Below are positions 23,845 to 32,560 of a stretch of DNA of 42,645 nt, piece after piece; the stretch's first letter is position 1; every line of letters begins with the position of its first letter. The notes under the pieces were generated by a model, which made no database searches, was not told the origin of the DNA, and saw nothing but the letters and a program-made list of their open reading frames with translations. The position numbers and the translations under genes are program-made. The DNA comes from Gammaproteobacteria bacterium (GTDB lineage Bacteria > Pseudomonadota > Gammaproteobacteria > Steroidobacterales > Steroidobacteraceae): contig VBMV01000067.1 in the NCBI GenBank assembly GCA_005878835.1, positions 1 through 42,645 of the forward strand, read 5' to 3'.

Positions 23845-24834
23845 TCAGGGGGCCGGATACAGCCCGCGCACCCGTCCGAACAGGCGCGTGAGCCCGAACA
23901 AGGCGTCGCAATTGGGCGTCGCGACGCCCACGCGCTGACCGATCTCGCGCACCGCGCCCACGAGTGCGTCGAGCTCGAGCGGCCGCAGCGCTTCGGCGTC
24001 CTGCAGCATGGAGCTCCTGAAAGCGCCGAGTTTGCGCGTCACGGCGTGCCGGTCCTGCGGTGACTCGCGTACCTCGCAGCCGATGCGGGCGCCGATGGCG
24101 GCGGCCTCGGCCATGGCGCGGGAGCAGAAGGCGCGCACCAGCTCATCGTCGAGCACCCGGTCCATGGTCGCGCCGGTGAGCGCCGAGACCGGATTCATGG
24201 TCATGTTGCCCCACAGCTTGTACCAGACGTCGTAGCGGATGCGCTGCGAGCAGGTCACCTCGAAACCGGCGCGCGTGAGCAGCTCGCCGAGCGTGCGCAC
24301 ACGCGCGGAAGTCCCGCCGCCGGGTTCGCCGATGATCAGACCCCGTCCCATGCGGTGCAGCGCGATGCCCGGTGCGGCGGTAGCGGCGCTCGCGTGCACC
24401 ACGCAGCCGATGACCTGCCGGGCGGGGATCGCCGCCGCGATGCCACCGCCGGGATCGACGCTCTCGAGCGGGCCTGCCCCGAGAGGCGTGATGCCGTCGC
24501 TGAACCACCAGGGCACGCCGTTCATCGCCGGCAGCACCAGAGTGTCCGCCGCGATCAGGGGCGCAAGGCTGGGGGCGAGGGCCGGCAGTGCCTGGCCCTT
24601 GACCGTGATGATGACGAGGTCCTGGGGTCCGAGAGTACGCGGGTCGTCGCTCGCCGCGGCCGCGGGCGCCTGCAGCACCGTGGCGCCCTCCTGCAGCCTC
24701 CAGCCGTGATCGCGCAGCGCCACCAGCGTCGCGCCGCGCGCCAGCGCCGCAACGCCGGCCTCGCCGGCTGCCGCGAGACGCGTGCCGAGGAAGCCACCGA
24801 TGGCGCCTGCCCCGACTACACAGACCTTCAACAC
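23845..24834 (-). CDS. panE: 2-dehydropantoate 2-reductase family protein
   Basis: 329-aa NADPH-dependent ketopantoate reductase (ApbA/PanE). VVGAGAIGGFLGTRLA is the Rossmann motif; ITVKGQ and NGVPWW follow; YDVWYKLWGNMTMNPVSALTG contains the catalytic Lys and the Asn/Ser region. Many genomes carry several paralogues, so it may reduce another 2-oxo acid rather than serve in pantothenate synthesis. It lies 38 bp after phaB on the same strand and may be co-transcribed. Confidence 0.85.
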   Translation of the reverse strand: MLKVCVVGAGAIGGFLGTRLAAAGEAGVAALARGATLVALRDHGWRLQEGATVLQAPAAAASDDPRTLGPQDLVIITVKGQALPALAPSLAPLIAADTLVLPAMNGVPWWFSDGITPLGAGPLESVDPGGGIAAAIPARQVIGCVVHASAATAAPGIALHRMGRGLIIGEPGGGTSARVRTLGELLTRAGFEVTCSQRIRYDVWYKLWGNMTMNPVSALTGATMDRVLDDELVRAFCSRAMAEAAAIGARIGCEVRESPQDRHAVTRKLGAFRSSMLQDAEALRPLELDALVGAVREIGQRVGVATPNCDALFGLTRLFGRVRGLYPAP

Positions 24835-24872
24835 TCAGGCTCGCGGCGCTGGCAATTTGCGGTCCCGGGCCG

Positions 24873-25622
24873 TCAGCCCATGTGCAGACCGCCGTTCAAC
24901 GAGAAGTCGGCGCCGGTGGCGAACGCGGACTCCTCGCTCACCAGCCAGGCGACGATCGAGGCGATCTCTTCCGGTTCCCCCAGCCGCTTGACCGGGATGC
25001 CGCTCACGATTCTCTCGAGCCGGTCGGGTTTGATGGCCCGTACCATGTCGGTGCCGATATACCCGGGCGACACGGTGTTGACGGTGACGCCGCGCGCTGC
25101 GACCTCCTGCGCCAGCGCCATGGTGAAACCATGGATGCCCGCCTTGGCGGTCGAGTAATTGGTCTGACCGAACTGGCCGCGCTGGCCGTTTACCGAGGAG
25201 ATGTTGACGATGCGGCCCCAGCCGCGCGAGAGCATGCCGTCGATCACCTGCTTGGTGACGTGGAACAACGAGTTGAGATTGGTCTCGATGACCGCGTGCC
25301 AGGCCTCGTTGGTCATCTTCTGGAACATGCCATCGCGGGTGATGCCGGCGTTATTCACCAGAATGTCGATTTCGCCCACTTCGGCGCGCGCGGCATCGAA
25401 GGCGCGCTTGGTCGAGTCCCAATCCGAGACGTTGCCCTCGGAGGCGTGGATGTTACAGCCCTCGGCGCGCATCTCGCTCAGCCAGCGATCCTTGCGCGCC
25501 GAGCCCGGGCCGCAGCCCGCGATGACGGTGTGACCCTCCCTGCACAGGCGCCGGCAGATGGCCGTACCGATGCCCCCCATGCCCCCGGTGACGTATGCGA
25601 TGCGCGTCGGCTGTGATCCCAT
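24873..25622 (-). CDS. phaB: Acetoacetyl-CoA reductase
   Basis: 249-aa short-chain dehydrogenase that reduces acetoacetyl-CoA to (R)-3-hydroxybutyryl-CoA, the PHA monomer. YVTGGMGGIGTAICRRL is the NADPH-binding motif, NNAGITRDGMFQKMT and NISSVNGQRGQFGQTNYSTAKAG hold the catalytic Asn, Ser, Tyr and Lys. GMGGIG, GQFGQTNY and SPGYIGTDMV are PhaB-like rather than generic FabG. It lies 11 kb from the PHA synthase locus. A 12-bp tandem repeat containing TGCGCA lies 25-47 bp upstream. Confidence 0.9.
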   Translation of the reverse strand: MGSQPTRIAYVTGGMGGIGTAICRRLCREGHTVIAGCGPGSARKDRWLSEMRAEGCNIHASEGNVSDWDSTKRAFDAARAEVGEIDILVNNAGITRDGMFQKMTNEAWHAVIETNLNSLFHVTKQVIDGMLSRGWGRIVNISSVNGQRGQFGQTNYSTAKAGIHGFTMALAQEVAARGVTVNTVSPGYIGTDMVRAIKPDRLERIVSGIPVKRLGEPEEIASIVAWLVSEESAFATGADFSLNGGLHMG

Positions 25623-25646
25623 GGCTGCCCCCCGTGTTCCTTGCCA

Positions 25647-25674
25647 TCAATGCGCAGGTCAATGCGCAGATCAA
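25647..25674 (-). promoter_or_regulatory. 12-bp tandem repeat, candidate PhaR operator of phaB
   Basis: On the plus strand TCAATGCGCAG occurs at 25647-25657 and 25659-25669 with TCAA again at 25671-25674, a 12-bp period. Each unit has TGCGCA, two inverted TGC triplets. PhaR regulators bind TGC-rich sites, and a phaR gene is present in this window, so an operator 25-47 bp upstream of the phaB start is plausible. Confidence 0.4.
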
Positions 25675-25800
25675 CAGCCCTGATTTGTAGTCGCGTTGCG
25701 AAAACGGCGCAAGTACGCGAAAACACCGCCTTCAGGGCGCGCACCGTCGAAGAAGCTTCGCGCCATGAGCCCAGCAGGGTCTGGCTCTCCCACCGCCCCT

Positions 25801-25877
25801 GCAATCTACCAGCCGGATCAGCCGGTTGCGGGCGGCAAGCCGGGCTGGGTCTATCGAAGGACCGGCTCGCGCGACAC
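25801..25877 (+). repeat. Interspersed repeat, copy 1
   Basis: The first 31 bp differ from 32434-32464 at one position only. They contain CAGCCGG-AT-CAGCCGG. After a less similar middle, CGCGACAC (25870-25877) recurs at nearly the same offset as in copy 2 (69 against 70 bp), so the shared element is about 77 bp. It lies 88 bp before the next ATG. Confidence 0.7.
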
Positions 25878-25964
25878 CCGCATCGGCGCCGTTTGCGCCG
25901 TGGCGAGTCCCGCTCGCGCCAGTCAGCCGACCTCCTGGGTTGATTCCCTCCTAGACTTTCCGGC

Positions 25965-27182
25965 ATGGAGTTGCCGCACCCCGCGCGCCGACGCCCCTCG
26001 TCATATGCCGGGACGCCGCAGCGCGCTGAGGTGCGCCGGATGCCCGCAGAACCCGGCCCGTGGACCGTGATCTGGAGCGTCGGGGGACTGTGCTGGCTGG
26101 TCGTTACCGGGACGGCGCTGCTGTGGATGCTGCCGGCCAGCGGCACGAGGATGGGCGACATGTACGTCGTCACCAGCCGCGCACGCGCAGCGCAGCACCT
26201 GCTGGTGTTTCTCGCCGCGGCGCTCGCTTACCGCATCGCCATCGCCATGGGCTGGCCGGCGAGTGCATGGGCGCGCACGCGGGTCGCGATGGCCAACTCG
26301 CTGCTGGCGCTGGCAGTCGTCGCCGTGGCGCCGGTCGCGCTGGCGCTCGTGGCCGGTTTCGTGGACGGGCATTGGGTCGACATGCACGACACGCTCGACG
26401 CCTGGGCATCGCCGTCGGCGGAGTGGGATTTCTGGACCACATCGTTGCGGTTCTTCCTGCCACCGTACGTGCTCGGCCTGTGTGCGATCGCGCTGGTACG
26501 GGTGGCGCGCCGCCATCACGGCGAAGCGGTGCGCGCCGCGGAACTGGCGAGCGCTTATGCGGCGGCGCGCATGGCGATGCTGTCGGCCCAGCTGCAACCG
26601 CACTTCCTGTTCAATTCACTGCATGCCATCAGCGTGCTGATCGACGACAGTCCCAGGCAGGCGGCCACCATGCTCGCGCGCCTCGGTGATTTTCTGCGCC
26701 ACGCCCTGGAGAGCAGCCACTGGCCGTGGGTGGATGTGGCCACCGAGCTGACCGGACTGGAGGCTTACCTGGCCGTGCAGCAGACGCGCTTTTCCGATCG
26801 ACTGAGCATCTCCATCGACGCGAGCTCCGAGTCGCTGGGCATGTACCTGCCTTCGCTGCTGCTGCAGCCGCTGGCGGAAAACGCCATCGAGCACGGCCGC
26901 AGGGACGCCGGACCGGCTCTGCGCGTGCGGGTCGCGGCGTCGGTGGTGGCCGAGCGGCTGTGCATCGTGGTGAACAACAGCAGCCCGCAACTGCCGCGCG
27001 ATCTGCAACCGGCCGACTATGGTCACGGGCTGACCAATGTCGACCTGCGGCTGCGCGCGGCCTACGACGGCGATGCGCGGCTCACCATCGGGCCCGACCG
27101 CCAGGGCGGTACCAGCGCCTTCCTCGACCTGCCGCTGCGCCGGGAGGCCGGTCCGGGTTTGCCCGGGGCGGGGTCCGCATGA
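25965..27182 (+). CDS. LytS-type sensor histidine kinase
   Basis: 405-aa membrane kinase (or 380 aa from ATG 26040, which better matches the first helix). About four hydrophobic segments between residues 35 and 180, then the HisKA-7TM/His_kinase motif QLQPHFLFNSLHAISVLI with the phospho-accepting His. The ATPase part has LQPLAENAIEHG (N-box) and YGHGLTNVDLRL (G-box). There is no separate sensor domain, so the signal is probably read in the membrane. It overlaps its regulator by 4 bp (ATGA). Confidence 0.9.
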   Translation: MELPHPARRRPSSYAGTPQRAEVRRMPAEPGPWTVIWSVGGLCWLVVTGTALLWMLPASGTRMGDMYVVTSRARAAQHLLVFLAAALAYRIAIAMGWPASAWARTRVAMANSLLALAVVAVAPVALALVAGFVDGHWVDMHDTLDAWASPSAEWDFWTTSLRFFLPPYVLGLCAIALVRVARRHHGEAVRAAELASAYAAARMAMLSAQLQPHFLFNSLHAISVLIDDSPRQAATMLARLGDFLRHALESSHWPWVDVATELTGLEAYLAVQQTRFSDRLSISIDASSESLGMYLPSLLLQPLAENAIEHGRRDAGPALRVRVAASVVAERLCIVVNNSSPQLPRDLQPADYGHGLTNVDLRLRAAYDGDARLTIGPDRQGGTSAFLDLPLRREAGPGLPGAGSA

Positions 27183-27931
27183 GCGGCGCGATCCCGACAC
27201 TGGTGGTGGATGACGAGCCGCTGGCGCGCAAGCGCGTGGTGCGGCTGCTGCGCCACGACCCCGACATCAACATCGTGGGCACGTTCAGCTCGGCGACCGA
27301 GGCCGCGGCGCAGGCGCGCGAGCTCGCGCCGCAACTGATGCTGCTCGACATCCGCATGCCGGAGCTCGATGGCTTCGAGCTGGTGGCAGCGTGCGCCGAA
27401 CAGGGGCTGAATCCGTATATCATCTTCGTGACCGCCTATTCGGATCGCTCCATGGACGCTTTCGGGGTCGGCGCGATCGACTATCTTCTCAAGCCCTTCG
27501 ACGACGAGCGCTTCGCGCGGGCCCTGGCGCGCGCCAAGTCGCTGATTGCCGCCCAGGAGCCGGGCGCCGCGGCCGCCGCGCCGCCCCCGTCGCTGGCCGC
27601 CGGCCGCACGCGGCTGCTGCTCTCGGAGCGCGGCAAGGTCGTGGTGCTGGCGATGCGCGACATCGAATTCGTGCAGGCGGCGGCGAAGTACGTGAAGATC
27701 TACGCCGGTGGACGTTGCCACTCGCTTCGCCAGTCACTCGGCTCGCTCGAGGGTCGGCTGGATCCAGCGTTGTTCGTGCGCGTGCACCGCTCAACCCTCG
27801 TCAACGTCGAGCACATCGCCGAGATGCACCCGCTGTTTCATGGCGACTACGAGTTGATACTGCGCCGGGGTACCCGCCTCACTCTCAGCCGCCGCTATCG
27901 GGAGCGCCTGGCGCCGTTTCTGCTCGGCTGA
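27179..27931 (+). CDS. LytTR-family response regulator
   Basis: 250 aa: receiver domain (VVDDEPLARKR acidic pocket, LLDIRMPELDG with the phospho-Asp, FVTAYSDRSMDAF, KPF Lys), an Ala/Pro linker, then a LytTR DNA-binding domain (RDIEFVQAAAKYVKIYAGG, FVRVHRSTLVNVEHIAEMHP, LSRRYRERL). This is the AlgR/LytR-type partner of the preceding kinase. ATG 27179 overlaps the kinase stop. Targets are unknown. Its stop codon lies inside a palindrome shared with the converging gene. Confidence 0.94.
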   Translation: MSGAIPTLVVDDEPLARKRVVRLLRHDPDINIVGTFSSATEAAAQARELAPQLMLLDIRMPELDGFELVAACAEQGLNPYIIFVTAYSDRSMDAFGVGAIDYLLKPFDDERFARALARAKSLIAAQEPGAAAAAPPPSLAAGRTRLLLSERGKVVVLAMRDIEFVQAAAKYVKIYAGGRCHSLRQSLGSLEGRLDPALFVRVHRSTLVNVEHIAEMHPLFHGDYELILRRGTRLTLSRRYRERLAPFLLG

Positions 27932-27941
27932 GGCTCAGCCG
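27925..27941. terminator. Palindrome containing both converging stop codons
   Basis: CGGCTGA-GGC-TCAGCCG is a perfect 7-bp dyad with a 3-nt loop. The plus-strand TGA of the regulator (27929-27931) and the minus-strand TGA of the next gene (27935-27937) are the inner ends of the two arms. No T-tract follows. Confidence 0.4.
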
Positions 27942-28936
27942 GGAATCCGCAGCTCGACGGTGCGGCTGCGTACGCTCCCCAGGCGCACGTGGCCGCGCCA
28001 GTGCGGGCCGCGCCAGTAGACCGTGTTACGCCGCCGGACGATGTGGCCGCGCACGTGGTGGAAGCGCGGGGCGCGGCGGGCCGCGGCCGGACCGTCGGCG
28101 CGGCCCGGCGCTGCGCTCGCGAACACCGGCGAGGACACCTCGATGTGCTCGAGCAGCGGGCGCTTGCCGAGCCGCACCCGCTTGGCGTTCAGTCGCACCG
28201 GCCGCACCGGCATCTGCACCAGATCGGCGCGAATGGCCATCAGCAGGAACAGCGCCAGCAGTATCGGCACGTCGAAGGCCACCGCCGCGAGCGAGTGCTG
28301 GATGACCTGGGCGCGACTCGCCGCGCTGCATGCCGCGCTCTGGTAGTAGCGCTGCCAGGACGGGTCGAGGCGGAAGCCCGCACATTGCAGCAGATCGTCG
28401 CGCTGCTGGTTGCTGGGATCGCGCACCGCCACCGTCTGTCCATCCAGCAGCGCGCTGGTCGGGGCACCGGACAAGCCGCCATCGAGATCGAGCAGCGTCT
28501 CGACCGATGCCAGCAGCGGCTCCTGCGGCTGCGCGCGTGTCAGCCAGAAAGTGCGCAGGCTTCCCGAGCGGCCGCGCGGTTGCGCGGATATCAGGGTTCC
28601 GGCGCGCACGATGTCCGGGACGCCCCCGGGGGCACACTGCGGCAGGGCGGGCAACAGCTCCTCGCGCAGCGCCCCCTCGCCCCACTCGATCCACAGCTGC
28701 TCGGCGGGAATGTGCAGCAGGTCGAGGCAGCCGGAGAGCTCATCGCCCCCCGAATAGGCGAGCGCCGTGCAGATGCGCACCAGGTCATCGGCGAGAACGT
28801 AGCGCAGCGGACAGCGAGCCAGCGACAGCGCGAAGTCACCGGCCCCAGTGAGCCGCCAGAGGCCGCCGTCGTCCTGGCGCACGACGAAGGGCTGCGTGGA
28901 TTGCGCGATATGGTCCAACAGTCGCAAGACGCACAT
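27935..28936 (-). CDS. Unrecognised single-pass protein with HxVRGH / PHWRG C-terminal motif
   Basis: 333 aa. Residues 1-200 look globular and contain no motif that I recognise. One hydrophobic helix spans about 218-238. The C-terminal tail is basic and carries HHVRGHIVRRRNTVYW and GPHWRG (about 293-315), a pattern I associate with conserved hypothetical proteins of proteobacteria and their prophages. It converges with the LytS/LytTR pair (3-bp gap) and is divergent from the second TonB receptor. I cannot assign a function. Confidence 0.7.
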   Translation of the reverse strand: MCVLRLLDHIAQSTQPFVVRQDDGGLWRLTGAGDFALSLARCPLRYVLADDLVRICTALAYSGGDELSGCLDLLHIPAEQLWIEWGEGALREELLPALPQCAPGGVPDIVRAGTLISAQPRGRSGSLRTFWLTRAQPQEPLLASVETLLDLDGGLSGAPTSALLDGQTVAVRDPSNQQRDDLLQCAGFRLDPSWQRYYQSAACSAASRAQVIQHSLAAVAFDVPILLALFLLMAIRADLVQMPVRPVRLNAKRVRLGKRPLLEHIEVSSPVFASAAPGRADGPAAARRAPRFHHVRGHIVRRRNTVYWRGPHWRGHVRLGSVRSRTVELRIPG

Positions 28937-29291
28937 CTCCGGGCTGTGCCAGGCGAGCGCAGGTAGCGTAGGTAACCGCAGGCGCGCGCCGCAATGGCGC
29001 GGGCGCGAACGGCTGGGCCCTGCGGTGTAAGCGGCGCCAGGCGCTGTTTCAAAGGAAATGCAGGTCGGCGCGCCTGGGTAGCGCGCGCCACACGTTGCGA
29101 AGAACCCACGTCCGCCGTCGCCGTGCGTGCCGCGTGCGGTCTGTGCAGCCGTTGCTCCGCCTGCGCCGCGAAGCGCTCCGCTCGCGCCTGTTGGGTTGCT
29201 GACACGACCTGACAGTCGTTACGTTTTCGCCGCACCCTGCGCTGGCGACAGTACTGCCGGCGACGGCGAATCAAACGAGGGAGACACGTCA
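28937..29291 (+). other. 355-bp divergent intergenic region, no gene seen
   Basis: It lies between the unrecognised protein (minus) and the second receptor (plus). It is GC-rich with scattered short dyads such as GCGCCAGGCGC near 29035, but no clear promoter or RNA gene. The ribosome site GAGGGAGA at about 29277-29284 belongs to the receptor. Confidence 0.45.
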
Positions 29292-32200
29292 ATGACAGCA
29301 GCTCTTGCGTCCCTGCGCTGGTTGGGCACAGTCGTGGTGTGCAGCGCGCGCGCTAGCGCACCGCGGCCGCCGGTGCGCGGCATGAGCTCGCGGGCGCGCG
29401 CCACGATCAGCGCCGCCGCCGTGTGTCTCGCCGGCGCCGCGAGCGCGCAGGCACCGCCGCCGGCGAGCGCGACTGCGCCCGAGGTCGAGGAAATCGTCAT
29501 CACCGGGTCGCGCATCGCTTCGCCGAATGCCACGAGCGCGAGCCCGATCCAGGTGGTGACCAACAAGGACATTCTGGCCACCGGCAAGAACGACATTACC
29601 GACATTCTCAATCAGCTACCCCAGATTTTTAACAACGACTTGGGTCAGGACCTGGGTAACCGCACTAGCGGGCTCACCACGGCGGGCGGTGTCTCGACCG
29701 CCGACCTGCGTGGTTTGGGTCCCAACCGCACCCTGGTGCTGATCGACGGACGCCGGCTCGGTCAGGGTTCTCCGTATACAGCCATTGCGTCGCCGGCGCC
29801 GGATCTTGATCAGGTTCCCATCTTCCTGGTCGACCGCATCGAGGTTCTCACCGGTGGTGCCTCGTCGGTGTACGGGTCCGACGCGATCGCGGGTGTGGTG
29901 AACTTTATCCTGAAGAAGAACTTTCAGGGCCTGCAGTTCGACACCCAGTTCGGCGAGAACTGGCACAATCAGAAAAGTACCTTCATGACCAACGCGGCGA
30001 TCCAGGCAGGCCTGACGCCGCTCTCGGGCAACGTCCAGGACGGGCGCAACCGGACCTTTAGCATAATCGCCGGCACCAACTTCGGCGAGGGTAACGGCAA
30101 CCTCACGGGCTGGCTCACCTACTTGCACGCCGACCCGGTATCGAGCGGCGATCGAGATTTCGGCCAGTGCCAGCTCGATGAGAACTTCGATGCCGTCACC
30201 GGAAACGTGATCGCGCCTTCTTGTGGTGGTTCGACCAACTCGAACCGCTTTACCCCCTTGAGCGGGCCGCACGCGGGCACTCAGTACGCCGTTTCCGGCA
30301 ACAGTTTCGTTACCTGGGGTCCCGCGACGACGCCTCCCCCGTTCTTCAACTCGCAGAAATACATCTACCTGGCACGCCAGGACGACCGCTACCAGGGCGG
30401 CCTGATGGCGCACAACAGCCTCAACGACTATGCGACGCCGTACTTCGAATTCATGTTCATGAACGATAAATCGCATCAGGCGATTGCACCGACGGCAGCC
30501 TTCACCAGCGGCAACCCGAACACCGGCAACCCCTACTTCGTCAACTGCGGCAATCCGTTCCTCAGCGCGCAACAGCGGGGCATCCTCGGCTGCACGGCGG
30601 CGCAGATCAGCGCGGCAAACCAGGCCGATCCGGCAAACCAGGTCGCGATCCAACTCGGGCGACGCAATATAGAGGGCGGCGCGCGCACCTCGGACTACGA
30701 GCACACCAACTACCGGGCCGTCATCGGCGTGAAGGGCGACCTGACTAAGGCGTGGCGCTACGACGCCTGGGGGCAGTACTACTACACGACGTTCTTCAAT
30801 TCCAACGACCAGTACTTCAACTACGCGAACATCGACAACTCCCTCGTGGTCACCGGCACCAGGGCTAACCCGCAGTGCGTCGTGGGCGCGCCCTGTGTAC
30901 CGTGGAATATCTTCCAGGACGGCGGCGTGACTCCCGCCGCGCTTGCCTACCTCTACTCAAACGGCACCGGGGCGGGCAGCACCACGTTGCGCACCGCCCA
31001 CGCGGACATCACCGGCGAGCTCGGTGAGTACGGGGTCAAGCTGCCCACAGCGAACGAAGGCTTCGGGATGAACGTCGGGTTCGAGCATCGCAACGAGAAT
31101 GTGCAGTTCACACCCGATTCCATCGAGCAGACCGGACAGCTGGCGGGATTCGGCGGCGCGGCCGTGGCGATCAACAACAGCCTCGCCGTGGATGAGGAAT
31201 TCATCGAGCTGCGCGCACCGCTGCTGCAGGACAAGCCCTTTTCCAAGGACCTGGTGTTCGGCACCGGATTCCGCCATTCGAACTACTCGGTGAGCGGCGG
31301 GGTGAACACCTACAAATTCGACCTGCAGTGGGCGCCGCTCCAGGATCTGCGCTTCCGCGGCTCGTACCAGCGAGCGATCCGCGCTCCGAGCATCATCGAG
31401 CTGTATAACCCGCAGCTGCTGGGCTTGATCCAGTTCGGCAACGATCCGTGCGCTCCGCCGGTGCAGGCGGGGGTCACCCTGGCGCAGTGCCTGCACACGG
31501 TGCCGGCATCCCAGGCGGCAGCCTTCACCACGGCTTTCAACAACGGCACCATTCCGCAAGCCGTCGCCGGGCAGCTGGGCCAGGTGCAGGGCGGAAATCC
31601 GCTGCTGCAGCCTGAGAAGGCGAAGTCGTACTCGTTCGGGCTGCTGTTTGCGCCGCAGGCCGTTCCGAGTCTGACGGGCAGCGTCGACTTCTGGCAGATC
31701 CGTCTCGACCAGGCCGTCGGCCCCCTCCCGGCTTCGGTGGCCTTGGCGCAGTGTCTGGCGACGGGTAACCCGACCTACTGCGCGCTGATTGTCCGGGACC
31801 GGTTCTTCGGACTGTCGGGGGCCACGATCGCCGGCGGCGGCTACTTCGTCCAGACAAGTCAGAACATCGGTTCCGGTCTCACCAGCGGCATCGATCTGCA
31901 GTCGAGTTACAAGGTCGGGCTGGGGCACGTGGGCTCGCTGGTTTGGGCTATCAACGGCGTGTACCTGCTGCATGCCACGACTCAGCCGATCGCCGGCGGG
32001 CCTCAGTACGATTGCGCCGGTCTGTTCGGACTCACCTGCCAGACGGTCAACCCGCGCTGGCGGCACAATCTGCGCGCCACCTGGGAGATGCCGTGGAACG
32101 TGGATGCTTCGCTCAACTGGCGCTTCATCGGCAAGGTGGGCAACGATAACAACGATCCGCAGACGCAGCTGCACCTCGTGGCGTACCAGGGGTTGTTCGA

Positions 32201-32420
32201 CCAGGACCTGCAGCAGATCCCCAACATCAGCTATATCGATCTGTCCTTCGGCTACCAGGGCTGGAAGGGCGTCGACATACGCGGTGGGGTGAACAATCTG
32301 TTCGACCGGAATCCGCCGCTCGTTCCGCTTACCATTCAACCCGGAGGCGCACCGAACACCTACGGCAGTTACGAGGCGCTCGGTCGTCAGCTCTACCTGG
32401 CGCTCAGCGTGAAGTTCTAG
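29292..32420 (+). CDS. TonB-dependent outer-membrane receptor (second)
   Basis: 1042-aa outer-membrane transporter. ATG 29292 follows GAGGGAGACACGTCA. The N-terminal hydrophobic stretch ends near AASA/QAP (about residue 52), unusually far in, so a start at the internal ATG 29382 would give a classic signal peptide but lacks a ribosome site. EIVITGSRI is the TonB-box-like start of the plug, with LRGLGPNRTLVLIDGRRLGQ and [30 protein letters not shown]. The barrel ends in LYLALSVKF with terminal Phe. It belongs to the same broad family as the 3614-6520 receptor but is clearly a different subgroup. It is followed by a halogenase-like flavoenzyme and peptide-processing hydrolases, which suggests a modified-peptide or aromatic ligand (inference). 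Confidence 0.93.
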   Translation: MTAALASLRWLGTVVVCSARASAPRPPVRGMSSRARATISAAAVCLAGAASAQAPPPASATAPEVEEIVITGSRIASPNATSASPIQVVTNKDILATGKNDITDILNQLPQIFNNDLGQDLGNRTSGLTTAGGVSTADLRGLGPNRTLVLIDGRRLGQGSPYTAIASPAPDLDQVPIFLVDRIEVLTGGASSVYGSDAIAGVVNFILKKNFQGLQFDTQFGENWHNQKSTFMTNAAIQAGLTPLSGNVQDGRNRTFSIIAGTNFGEGNGNLTGWLTYLHADPVSSGDRDFGQCQLDENFDAVTGNVIAPSCGGSTNSNRFTPLSGPHAGTQYAVSGNSFVTWGPATTPPPFFNSQKYIYLARQDDRYQGGLMAHNSLNDYATPYFEFMFMNDKSHQAIAPTAAFTSGNPNTGNPYFVNCGNPFLSAQQRGILGCTAAQISAANQADPANQVAIQLGRRNIEGGARTSDYEHTNYRAVIGVKGDLTKAWRYDAWGQYYYTTFFNSNDQYFNYANIDNSLVVTGTRANPQCVVGAPCVPWNIFQDGGVTPAALAYLYSNGTGAGSTTLRTAHADITGELGEYGVKLPTANEGFGMNVGFEHRNENVQFTPDSIEQTGQLAGFGGAAVAINNSLAVDEEFIELRAPLLQDKPFSKDLVFGTGFRHSNYSVSGGVNTYKFDLQWAPLQDLRFRGSYQRAIRAPSIIELYNPQLLGLIQFGNDPCAPPVQAGVTLAQCLHTVPASQAAAFTTAFNNGTIPQAVAGQLGQVQGGNPLLQPEKAKSYSFGLLFAPQAVPSLTGSVDFWQIRLDQAVGPLPASVALAQCLATGNPTYCALIVRDRFFGLSGATIAGGGYFVQTSQNIGSGLTSGIDLQSSYKVGLGHVGSLVWAINGVYLLHATTQPIAGGPQYDCAGLFGLTCQTVNPRWRHNLRATWEMPWNVDASLNWRFIGKVGNDNNDPQTQLHLVAYQGLFDQDLQQIPNISYIDLSFGYQGWKGVDIRGGVNNLFDRNPPLVPLTIQPGGAPNTYGSYEALGRQLYLALSVKF

Positions 32421-32433
32421 GTCCATCGACCCC

Positions 32434-32511
32434 GCAATCTCCCAGCCGGATCAGCCGGTTGCGGAACCGCGAGGCCGGCACGAGCCATCGCGACAGCGGC
32501 CCACGCGACAC
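32434..32511 (+). repeat. Interspersed repeat, copy 2
   Basis: Partner of 25801-25877: 30 of the first 31 bp are identical, with CGCGACAC (32504-32511) at a matching offset and about 64% identity between by hand alignment. It starts 14 bp after the receptor stop and ends about 50 bp before the flavoprotein start, in the same orientation relative to the downstream gene as copy 1. Confidence 0.7.
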
Positions 32512-32560
32512 GATACGCGCCCCCCCACGTGCCGTCCGGCTTGGATCATAATGCGCGTCG

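Larger units (their letters stand above)
25623..25964 (+). other. 342-bp divergent intergenic region, no gene seen
   Basis: Sits between phaB (minus) and the kinase gene (plus). It holds a 12-bp tandem repeat near phaB (25647-25669), two GCGAAAAC direct repeats (about 25695-25725) and one copy of an interspersed repeat (25801 onward). No RNA gene or convincing small ORF was found. Control signals for both flanking genes are expected here. Confidence 0.5.
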
